Shown: piece after piece, positions 51,401 through 57,171 of the stretch
How positions within the stretch are numbered: the first letter of the stretch is position 1
Layout: every line of letters starts with the position of its first letter
DNA from: Ferruginibacter lapsinanis
GTDB taxonomy: Bacteria; Bacteroidota; Bacteroidia; Chitinophagales; Chitinophagaceae
DNA length: 64,000 nt
Reading direction: 5' to 3'
NCBI RefSeq assembly: GCF_020783315.1
Contig: NZ_CP086063.1
Span: forward strand, 930,001 to 994,000
The notes under the pieces: model-generated
Seen by the model: only the letters and a program-made list of their open reading frames with translations
The model's database searches: none
Told to the model about the DNA's origin: nothing
Program-made: the position numbers and the translations under genes

Positions 51401-52733
51401 CAGGATCAAGGTTCAGCTTGGCCAATAAATAATAAAACTGCATGGCAAACTCTGCAGGGTTCAATGGGTTATAAGATCCCGGATTCCCGGCCAGTGTAGT
51501 AACATGCTGGTTTTTATCGATCTCCCTAACGGTGTTGTTATTGTAATCAACAACAAATAATGATTTAGAGTCTTCATTGAATGCCAGAGCTGTAGGACTA
51601 CTGAACTTTGCATTACTGGCATTGTCGTCATCTCTAAAACCCGGATCACCATTACCGGCATAGGTAGTTACTTCGCCATTATGGTCGATCTTTCTCACCC
51701 TGTTGTTCCCGGCATCGCCTACATAAATATTCCCCGTAGTATTATCAAAACAAATACCACTGGGCTGATTAAACAAGGTATCATGACCATTACCACCATT
51801 ATCAAATCCTGCCACCCCTGATTTTCCTGCAATAATTTTCCAGCTGCTGGCATGGCCATCACTATCAAATGTAGCTTTTACAATGATATTTTTTCTGGGA
51901 TCAGCTATGTATAAATTACCATTATTGTCTACCGTTAGTGCACCCCATACATCCCCTGTCAATACACCTCCTACCGTCCAATCTAATAAATACCAATCTC
52001 CATCAGCATTTTTCCTGAGCAACACTTTCTCGGACGTATCTGCAGGATTTACCATACTTGCATAAATGATCTTTTCATGATTAGGGTCGATAGCGAAATA
52101 GATTGTTTGTGTGCAATCGTTGCTTAGATCCTGCAGATCTCCGTTATGATATAATTTAACCGTGGTCGGAGCTTCCGCAAAAGTCTTATCAGAAACATCA
52201 TTGAATTTCGGCATTATTGCCGGTGTTGATTTGAATGTAAAAAATCCATTAGCACTTTGCGGACTCCCCCCTAGTGTAACAGTAGGAGCACTGGTATAAA
52301 TAGTTCCCGATTCTTTAGAAATGGCAACCCCTTTAGCTCCTTTAAAATAAAGCAGCTCTCCGTTACGTATATTTTCGGCAGTTACATCGAGCATGCCGGC
52401 AATTGGTTTAGTGTATCCTTTTATTTCAGGAGAACCTCCACCCCAAAAATTGGGCGTCATTAATCCGGGAACATCTGACACATCAATACCGGTGGCCAAT
52501 TTAATAACACCTGCTTCAGGAAACGGAATAGGTTTGAATCGTTCTAATGGCGAACCTATTACCGGCGTGCAGGTATCACAGGCAGCTTTTGTAATACTGG
52601 AATAATTGTTTACCAGGTATTTGATAAATGGCGGCAGATTAGCCGGCTGTGCATATACGTTGGATATACTTAAAAATAAAAAGGCGGTAAATACCAACCT
52701 GAAGGTCAATTTGCTCTTGTAAACTTTTTTCAT
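45402..52733 (-). CDS. Giant NHL/LamG surface protein with T9SS type A sorting domain
   Basis: This 2443-residue protein has a signal peptide (about 1-28), a first NHL beta-propeller region (about residues 215-480, with repeats like NLYIADPRKNIIVKATF), and putative-Ig (He_PIG-like) domains ending in GxITGTPT-type motifs. About ten copies of a roughly 40-residue module follow the pattern LPYxWNG...GCDS...L-V (CGPFxWNG in some), in two blocks separated by He_PIG units. A second NHL-like region (around 1560-1830), a LamG domain (around 2080-2240) and a C-terminal Fn3-like segment come next. The end, starting NIYPNPVTQKQITLQL, is a type A T9SS sorting domain. It is probably a secreted adhesin or surface matrix protein; function unknown. 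Confidence 0.88.
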   Translation of the reverse strand: MKKVYKSKLTFRLVFTAFLFLSISNVYAQPANLPPFIKYLVNNYSSITKAACDTCTPVIGSPLERFKPIPFPEAGVIKLATGIDVSDVPGLMTPNFWGGGSPEIKGYTKPIAGMLDVTAENIRNGELLYFKGAKGVAISKESGTIYTSAPTVTLGGSPQSANGFFTFKSTPAIMPKFNDVSDKTFAEAPTTVKLYHNGDLQDLSNDCTQTIYFAIDPNHEKIIYASMVNPADTSEKVLLRKNADGDWYLLDWTVGGVLTGDVWGALTVDNNGNLYIADPRKNIIVKATFDSDGHASSWKIIAGKSGVAGFDNGGNGHDTLFNQPSGICFDNTTGNIYVGDAGNNRVRKIDHNGEVTTYAGNGDPGFRDDDNASNAKFSSPTALAFNEDSKSLFVVDYNNNTVREIDKNQHVTTLAGNPGSYNPLNPAEFAMQFYYLLAKLNLDPDESKLVKPTGIAIDPTGHGIYVSDYNYVRYISTFPAQFVITSAFRELDQTQLPIPILPLGIRMNENNGSFYGIPLVAWPPTTYAISAINSQGACIVNGVITIEVVACPKVPDTAYENITISTDQLPYRWNGQTLNNSGTATATLQSSVGCDSVVVLTLNAKPDFHYSSEPYLLSQGKEITPIVPTTAGSTVDAFSISPPLSAGLTFNAQTGVITGTPTTLTNQLLPAIGPRTAPTTVAPWTLKADEGADLTGVKISDGNKNTIFENNSAFKSLVGSAGTGTGTPGAYTDFSGLGPIKMFTNSPYSIKLSNALGVPSLNAYGSFLNYMNSYAVYIDLNRDGDFDDAGERVYTSAAPQRDAHSEIANLKIPVTAKAGVTKMRIYAVEAATLGRYYYFYNDVGQLYSVYRTSEQALSFYPNFNAIISNAFNSEKTFHDNHLDYGEFEDYNIDIVNMATQSYTVTGSNSLGSDTTNLFIAINIPSASTTNTTICSTELPYHWNGLTFTKTDTLTAHLYNQYGADSAATLNLFVKQATTSVVDTAYCGPFTYRGVVYNNTGNYPVHAINAAGCDSLITFKFRQKATASTTIVEVIPSALPYHWNNLNFSPGGTYSVTLTNAEGCDSIATLVLKVQFHVNYPPTNTLAINQAIQPIIPQFEGNYTPGPDNPNNGCSITPNLPSGLLLDFNTGVITGTPTQLSPYTTYTVTRQQQGAIPSTFMLSVGQPTSSTTTIDNCGPFTWNGVEYTTPGNKSATLKNQYGFDSTANLILSIRNLSVTTLPLLLNQSEIPYAWNGITITSEGAKTVHFVNAVGCDSAVTANVIISPKVSYPSPNILTPNVPIVPIAPQQTGGAVIHYTIQPALVNGLLFDATTGIISGTPADTLLQPVTYTIRAFNNAGADSINIIIAVCNTMATSFTQIACDQYVWNDSTYTTSTTHTRTLKNRGGCDSVVTMHLTVKYSTTGPTTTDTACGSYVWYGVTYDSTGIYSKVYTNAVGCDSTIYLNLTIKKLSYQNQYVNLNQSDLPYKWRGLTFNQPGTQSIILTNSVGCDSVLSMTVSISDLLPDISYATKDTILYWEQTITPPIAMTNTGTAVPAMKLGEREAVISFTNGPGDHIKTIKGIDGAYYARVFGNNQIFKLTGSGVWTIFADAGAAVTAMAMDKLGNLYVGTNSIPGYVKKITPDGAVNNLPGLSYFFSIDGLAVDPDNNLIIHSQRTQNLFTLTRFNLSTNQSVEQQLDNTPYFDFGPEDMKADSKGNIYMYRNVGNDLVKIKPNGHLSGIGKSGISFGTNFIPGNGVDATIPTITSIAIDTTNDNVYVMANGNLLRVDTAENVTALTGALGGGRTFDQYKDQIFRVDNGKVSIVNSSAGILYTVNVYGVGSIPFMDNYGVFSVGQGTVNFKDFDKRIRLDSSGAVVGTPRANYSSIGTIYANNTSTAYSIIAANQYGVSTAPMTITTKAITYKMESYITTTLPFIWKGRTFTAPTDTATYLAVNKTLNDDTLYILHLVYEGTPEPGITRSDCANGQLTLSANSAGNNAIRFDGTNFGRIKNVKKGAGGLGYYNVLSIPNSSRFNFVTSFEVWIKPTSVTGTQYIFTRDTVKTHGFFGLSIQNGKLVYEFTKGYTLPLTDYKLSSAIDIVPNVWTHVAAAYYDSAMHVYINGQLQGTLPTNENTINVFYSDSLGVGIFPDFCLGGLGSQFGFKGEMDEFRAWGAKRDAAAILKTKDSIVDPWSTGLGLYYRFDEDLSDSARDISKSNRPANFIQPGISVYPSTAPINYAAYQWIPGGATSKSIVINCADNTLYTLTVTDYNGRQGSVSSNKAVPVRLYELAAVKKTMGIAVSWKAGYENNMLTYVVERSTDGINFTKIGVVVAKNISGSVYSFLDTHPANGTNFYRLKLIDAASATYSTIVRVDLTGNIIAVNIYPNPVTQKQITLQLSNVEKGNYTLIFYNSLGQMVYTKAISHTGGSLNQNISLPVTLRAGVYSVQFQNKKLVYNQQIIIE

Positions 52734-52805
52734 TCCCGGTTAAATTATTTATAAGTGTGTACTATTGCTTAAACAATGTGGATCTCACTTAAAATATTGG
52801 GATTT

Positions 52806-52839
52806 AGGGGTACTATCGTGGATTGTGATGTATACCCCT
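52806..52839. promoter_or_regulatory. Candidate operator of the giant surface protein
   Basis: AGGGGTA (52806-52812) and TACCCCT (52833-52839) are perfect inverted half sites separated by 20 bases, about 90 bases upstream of the giant gene's ATG. The spacing, about two and a half helical turns, would suit a dimeric or two-site regulator. Confidence 0.4.
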
Positions 52840-53043
52840 TCTTGAATTGGTAAAGTAAAGCTATGTTAATAAAAGCATTAAACATAGGCGTTAACATTTT
52901 TCAAAGTCAAAAGCACCACCGCCTTGTTTGATCTTTTTTGTAACCGGCAGTTGTAATTCTCAGCCCGGTTTTATGAATACGGCATTGATGAATTTGGATT
53001 TTTAAATAACTTATTTGATGTATTCGATGGGGTATAAGAAAGG

Positions 53044-53078
53044 TTGTTTTCGTGTGCCACGAAACAAGGCGGAGGAGG
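53044..53078. repeat. CGCCTTGTTTCGTG palindrome upstream of the NHL gene
   Basis: The arm CACGAAACAAGGCGGAG is paired with a slightly degraded TTGTTTTCGTG. A half copy (CCGCCTTGTTT) lies at 52918-52928 in inverted orientation. The same palindrome, perfect, follows the NHL gene at 55531-55561. Confidence 0.7.
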
Positions 53079-53168
53079 GTGTAAAGTTCTAATGCTAATA
53101 ACACTATCTTTATAATTGTTGCAACATATTGCACAACAATCGTGATTAAAAAAAATCAAACCCCATAA

Positions 53169-55484
53169 ATGAAATTTACAATATTTTTATTCTCTGCTAT
53201 TATTACTTTTTCTATTTCAAACGGGCAGATCATTACAACTAAAGCTGGAAATTTTCAAAACTCTATGTTTTTTGGTGATAATGGAGATGCTCTATTGGCA
53301 TCTCTGAATGCAAGTGGAGGAATGGCAATGGACAATAAGAATAATCTGTACATTGCCAGTAATGACTGGATAAGAAAAATAGATGCTACAACAAATATTA
53401 TCACAACAATTGCCGGAACCGGCGTTGCCGGCTCTTCGGGAGATGGAGGCTTGGCTGTAAATGCCCAGATCAACCCCATCAGTCTGGCGATTGATAAAAA
53501 CAATAATATTTATATTAATAATGCAGGTGACCAAATCCGAAAAATTGATGCAATCACCAATATTATTACAACATTGGCTGGCATTGCCGGTTCTACTCCA
53601 TTTTCACCTCTTACCCAAGATGGAGCATCTGCTAAAACAGGCTATTTTTACAGGATACGACAAATCGCCATAGATTCATTCGGGACAATCTATTTTACAG
53701 AACCTCATAAATCGAGAATCAGAAAAATAGATACAACAAGCATTGTTGCTACAGTTACAGGAACGGGTATCCGCGGCAATTCAGGTGATGGCGGCGTTGC
53801 CACCAATGCACAGGTTGGTTCTCCTTACGGCATTACTGTTGATAAGAACGGAACTATTTATTTTTCAGATGCCGATTATTTCATCATAAGAAAAATTGAT
53901 CCGGTAACACACATCATTAATAAAGTAGCAGGTATCGCAGGTACTTATGCGTATGCCGGTAACAATGGCCCTGCAAATCTTTCTTCTCTCGCTATTGTCA
54001 ACGGTTTTTTATCTTCCGATTCATCAGCAAATGTGTACATGGTTGACGATGGAAATTTTTGCATCAGGAAGATAAATGCATCTGACAATACCATTACTAC
54101 CATTGCAGGCCCCGGTCCATATAAATTTATTTATTATGGAGATGACAGCTTAGCAACAAATGCAAGTATCATGGCACAACGGCATTTAACTGCTTCGCAA
54201 AGCGGAGTTATTTATTTTTATGACAACTCCCGACGAATCAGAAAAATAGATCCGATAACGCAGATCATTAGCACAAGCGCAGGAAATGGAGGTTATACCG
54301 GCGATGGAGTTGTTGCCACCAATACATTGCTTAATATGCCAATGGGGCTGGCAATAGATCCGGCATACAATATGTATATTACCGATATCAACAACTATCG
54401 GATTCGTAAGGTTGATCCCATCTCTGGCATTATATCTACTATTGCTGGCGTTGGCTCAATAGGTTTTTCAGCAGATGGTACACTAGCCACTGAAGCCAAG
54501 ATCAATATTCCTTCAAGCTATATGGGCCATAATATTTTAAGCGATCATTCAGGAAATATTTATTTCATAGATAACGGTTCTGCAATGGTTAGAAGAATTG
54601 ATGCTGCTACAAATATCATAACTACTGTTGCAGGTACCGGCACTAAAGGGTATTCCGGCGATGGAGGAATAGCTACCGCAGCAAATATTAATGCAAGAAG
54701 TATCACTATGGATAAAGTTGGCAATCTATATATAACAGGTGAGTATAGAGTTAGAAAAATTGATACTGCAACAAAGATTATTTCCACGATTGCAGGAACA
54801 GGCATTGATGGATACAGCGGCAATGGAGGAATAGCTACTGCAGCAAACATTGATCCCTATGATATTTCTGTAGATAAGCATAACAATATTTTTATTGCTG
54901 AACTTTTCGATTCTGTATATATCCGAAAAATTGAAGCAAGTACTAATATTATTACACCAATTGCAGGAAACGGTAGGCAAGGTACATCAGGCAACGGAGG
55001 CCTCGCCATTAATGCTACAATGCAGCCCTTTAATATTTGGGTGGATGATTCTGATTATGTGTATCTCTCTGCTGATATAAATGGGAATATCCGGAGAATC
55101 GATCCAGTTACAAATATCATCACTTTAATTGCAGGCACTATGACTCCCGGTTGCACTGGCGATGGCGGTTCTGTTTTAAATGCAAATATTAATCCAAGTT
55201 CCATCACATTAGATATTTATGGCAACATATATATGGCAGATGGTAATAATAATGTGGTACGAAAAATTACCTACGCCTCACCCCCTTTGTTTAATATTAA
55301 GGCAGGCAGCTGGAGCGATCCTTCAGTTTGGTCGAATAACCAAATACCTGATTCTGATCAGACCATCATTTTGAAATATGATATTACGATAGATAGTAAC
55401 GCCACCTGCAAATCATTATCAGCCCTGGGGCACGCTGTTACTATAGCTCCTAATACTACTTTAACAATAACGGGACAAAAATAA
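53169..55484 (+). CDS. Secreted NHL-repeat protein
   Basis: This 771-residue protein has a signal peptide (about residues 1-19, ITFSISNGQ) and about ten NHL-type repeats of the form IRKID..TNIITTIAGTG..GYSGDGG.A..A.IN, which likely build one or two beta-propellers. The C-terminal 60 residues (AGSWSDPSVWSNNQIPDSDQ...) look like the start of a G8-like domain, but the protein ends at TITGQK without a T9SS sorting domain, so it may be truncated or anchored otherwise. It is transcribed divergently from the giant NHL/LamG gene and is flanked by related palindromes. Confidence 0.85.
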   Translation: MKFTIFLFSAIITFSISNGQIITTKAGNFQNSMFFGDNGDALLASLNASGGMAMDNKNNLYIASNDWIRKIDATTNIITTIAGTGVAGSSGDGGLAVNAQINPISLAIDKNNNIYINNAGDQIRKIDAITNIITTLAGIAGSTPFSPLTQDGASAKTGYFYRIRQIAIDSFGTIYFTEPHKSRIRKIDTTSIVATVTGTGIRGNSGDGGVATNAQVGSPYGITVDKNGTIYFSDADYFIIRKIDPVTHIINKVAGIAGTYAYAGNNGPANLSSLAIVNGFLSSDSSANVYMVDDGNFCIRKINASDNTITTIAGPGPYKFIYYGDDSLATNASIMAQRHLTASQSGVIYFYDNSRRIRKIDPITQIISTSAGNGGYTGDGVVATNTLLNMPMGLAIDPAYNMYITDINNYRIRKVDPISGIISTIAGVGSIGFSADGTLATEAKINIPSSYMGHNILSDHSGNIYFIDNGSAMVRRIDAATNIITTVAGTGTKGYSGDGGIATAANINARSITMDKVGNLYITGEYRVRKIDTATKIISTIAGTGIDGYSGNGGIATAANIDPYDISVDKHNNIFIAELFDSVYIRKIEASTNIITPIAGNGRQGTSGNGGLAINATMQPFNIWVDDSDYVYLSADINGNIRRIDPVTNIITLIAGTMTPGCTGDGGSVLNANINPSSITLDIYGNIYMADGNNNVVRKITYASPPLFNIKAGSWSDPSVWSNNQIPDSDQTIILKYDITIDSNATCKSLSALGHAVTIAPNTTLTITGQK

Positions 55485-55530
55485 TCAGCACAACAACCAA
55501 AGTTTTACTATTATGTTCCAGCATGATCTT

Positions 55531-55565
55531 CGCCTTGTTTCGTGGCACACGAAACAAGGCGGAGA
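55531..55565. repeat. Perfect CGCCTTGTTTCGTG palindrome
   Basis: Fourteen-base arms CGCCTTGTTTCGTG and CACGAAACAAGGCG surround GCA, followed by GAG. There is no T-tract. It lies just downstream of the NHL gene and matches 53044-53078. Confidence 0.8.
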
Positions 55566-55592
55566 CTAAAAACAACAAAACACAATCAAATC

Positions 55593-56054
55593 TTAGCTTA
55601 CCTCCGCTAGAATATTTAAATTCGCCACCCTATTTAATTTAGCGACAGAAACTTTATATAGAAAATCCTCCACCAATTCGTCAGACATTTTAGAAATAAC
55701 GAAATCTAAAGAAGATCCTCCGTCTGACTTTATTTTTATTATATGCTTTTTTGTAAAGAACCATATGATAAGAAGAATTATTCCTCCAACTATAATAAAC
55801 GGACTTTCTTCACGATCACCCCCAGCACCATTTATATAAGTAGCTGCTCCAAATAAAATAGCCAATACACTAAGAATTAAAAGAAATGGATAGCTTATAT
55901 ATCTTTTTTCAAATGAGCTAATATTCTCTAAAAACATAGTAATCTGGTAAGAGTTTCCCGAAGACTTGTCATTTAATTGAATTAGCTGATTGGTCAAAAT
56001 GATCTTATCATCATTCGCTGTAACGATCTGACGTTCGTTTGGTAATAGTAGCAT
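55593..56054 (-). CDS. Two-helix membrane protein (DUF6232-like)
   Basis: This 153-residue protein has an N-terminal cytoplasmic segment with NDDKIILTNQLIQL and ITMFLENISSFEKRYIS, two transmembrane helices (about residues 58-76 and 88-105), then a charged C-terminal region with IIKIKSDGGSSLDFVISKMSDELVEDFLYKV. The order resembles bacterial PH-like membrane proteins of the DUF6232 kind; I am not sure of the family. The 291-base gap upstream (56055-56345) is AT-rich, with a poly-C/poly-A stretch near 56100 and no gene. Confidence 0.6.
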   Translation of the reverse strand: MLLLPNERQIVTANDDKIILTNQLIQLNDKSSGNSYQITMFLENISSFEKRYISYPFLLILSVLAILFGAATYINGAGGDREESPFIIVGGIILLIIWFFTKKHIIKIKSDGGSSLDFVISKMSDELVEDFLYKVSVAKLNRVANLNILAEVS

Positions 56055-56345
56055 TCTATCTGGTTTAGGTGTTTAAGTAGTTGCACAACATAACAAACCC
56101 TCCCCCCAAAAAAAAATTTTCCTCAATAAATTTTTAATTTCTAACTGTACCCAACACCCGAAAAATATTCTCCATAAAAAAATCAACAATTTTTTTTACC
56201 CATATTCCACAAACATTTTATCTTCATTTCAACAACATGCAGCTATCTTTTACATAGTTTGTTTTCAACCTTCTCTTTTTAAAAAGCCCCATTACAACCT
56301 CATCCTGTTTACATTTTTATTGCACAACAATTAAAATATAACAGC

Positions 56346-56600
56346 ATGTCATTTTTTGATCGTTTGCAAACCGGTGGCGGGCATCTTGCCGCCCTATTAT
56401 TACTCAAAACCGGTTTTTTACCCCGAAAGCTTCCCTGGCATTCCGGCAGCTTGCCGGTACAATACCGGAACCTTCCCCTGAGTTCCGGCAGCCTTCCGGT
56501 ACGATACCGGAAGCTTCCCCTGAGTTCCGGCGACCTTCCGGTATCGTACCGGCTCCCTCCAGAGATAAAAAAGTTAAAAATCAACATTAAACTCAGATAA
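56346..56600 (+). CDS. Doubtful ORF built on 14-residue repeats
   Basis: This 84-residue reading frame has a normal-looking start (MSFFDRLQTGGGHLAALLLL) and then three 14-residue repeats such as KLPLSSGDLPVSYR and NLPLSSGSLPVRYR. The repeats come from a 42-base GC-rich tandem array. A comparable open frame exists on the opposite strand through the same array, so coding is uncertain. It is only four bases from the DUF6261 remnant. Confidence 0.3.
   Translation: MSFFDRLQTGGGHLAALLLLKTGFLPRKLPWHSGSLPVQYRNLPLSSGSLPVRYRKLPLSSGDLPVSYRLPPEIKKLKINIKLR
56429..56554. repeat. Three 42-base tandem repeats rich in CCGG palindromes
   Basis: Units at 56429-56470, 56471-56512 and 56513-56554 each read approximately CTTCCCCTGAGTTCCGGCAG, then a TTCCGGTA...TACCGGAA dyad. 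The unit is GC-rich in an AT-rich region. The second and third units differ by about five bases; the first is more divergent. Confidence 0.85.
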
Positions 56601-56603
56601 TCA

Positions 56604-56966
56604 ATGAATTACATTAAAAAACACCCCATGATCAATAGTATAGAACTCTATAAACTCCGCAACGGTGAATATTCACAATTCTTACAGGATGTTATCGAAA
56701 TCGTCAACAAAAATAACCCTGCTGATCTGCAGGTTCAGCCACAATTAACTGCATTAATAGCTATAGCACAGGAAATAGAATCACTCTTTAAAATACCCCT
56801 CGGCAGCGCTCTTACACAAGAGCTGAAAAATTTTGATCTGCTACGTGACAATGCTTTAAAGGGTATCCTTGCAATCACACGTGGTAATATGTACAGCCAA
56901 GAGTCCGCTTGTCTAAGCGGACATTTTTTTACCTGCACCAAATTTGTCTTGAAGCAGCTTAACTAA
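56604..56966 (+). pseudogene. Truncated DUF6261 family protein
   Basis: The 120-residue frame begins like a DUF6261 protein (ELYKLRNGEYSQFLQDVIEIVNK, VQPQLTALIAIAQEIESLF, LGSALTQELKNFD..RDNALKGI). DUF6261 proteins are normally about twice this length. After about residue 98 the frame diverges and runs through an intrinsic terminator (56903-56930), giving a nonsense-looking tail (ESACLSGHFFTCT). It therefore appears to be a 5' remnant. An ATG at 56631 is an alternative start. Confidence 0.6.
56903..56930 (+). terminator. Intrinsic terminator inside the DUF6261 remnant
   Basis: GTCCGCTT (56903-56910) and AAGCGGAC (56915-56922) pair around GTCT and are followed by A and seven Ts. It lies within the tail of the open reading frame. 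Confidence 0.85.
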
Positions 56967-57059
56967 AACAGTATTCTTCCTCATTACTTAAAATATCTAT
57001 AGATAATTAAATATATGCTCTAAAAGTATTTGACTATTGCATATTTTAATCAAATCACA

Positions 57060-57067
57060 TATATTTG
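57060..57067 (+). promoter_or_regulatory. -7 box of the glycan cassette (TATATTTG)
   Basis: This exact TAnnTTTG box lies 104 bases before the ATG at 57172. It is the only clear promoter in front of the four-gene cassette, which has no internal gaps longer than about 30 bases. Confidence 0.55.
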
Positions 57068-57171
57068 TTTACCTCCTAAAAATCCCAATCCCATATTAAC
57101 TTCCTAAATGATTGCAATCTTCCCCACGGAAGGCCAATGAAATCCAATTTTTTAACTTAAAAAATCGGTAT

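Larger units (their letters stand above)
52734..53168. other. 435-base intergenic region with dyads and palindromes
   Basis: No gene is seen here. The region lies between divergent starts. It holds a widely spaced AGGGGTA/TACCCCT dyad (52806-52839), palindromic repeat elements (52916-52929 and 53044-53075), and a dyad ATTGTTGCAACATATTGCAC, then AACAAT, near 53117-53142, before the NHL gene start. The rest is AT-rich without clear structure. Confidence 0.7.

Noticed and set aside
56429..56554. Tandem repeats considered as a CRISPR array
   Set aside because: The repeats are contiguous 42-base units with no unique spacers, and no cas genes are nearby.
56309..56587. Minus-strand frame through the 42-base repeats
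   Set aside because: It is kept open by the repeat unit length and has no recognisable domain; the plus-strand frame through the same array is itself doubtful.
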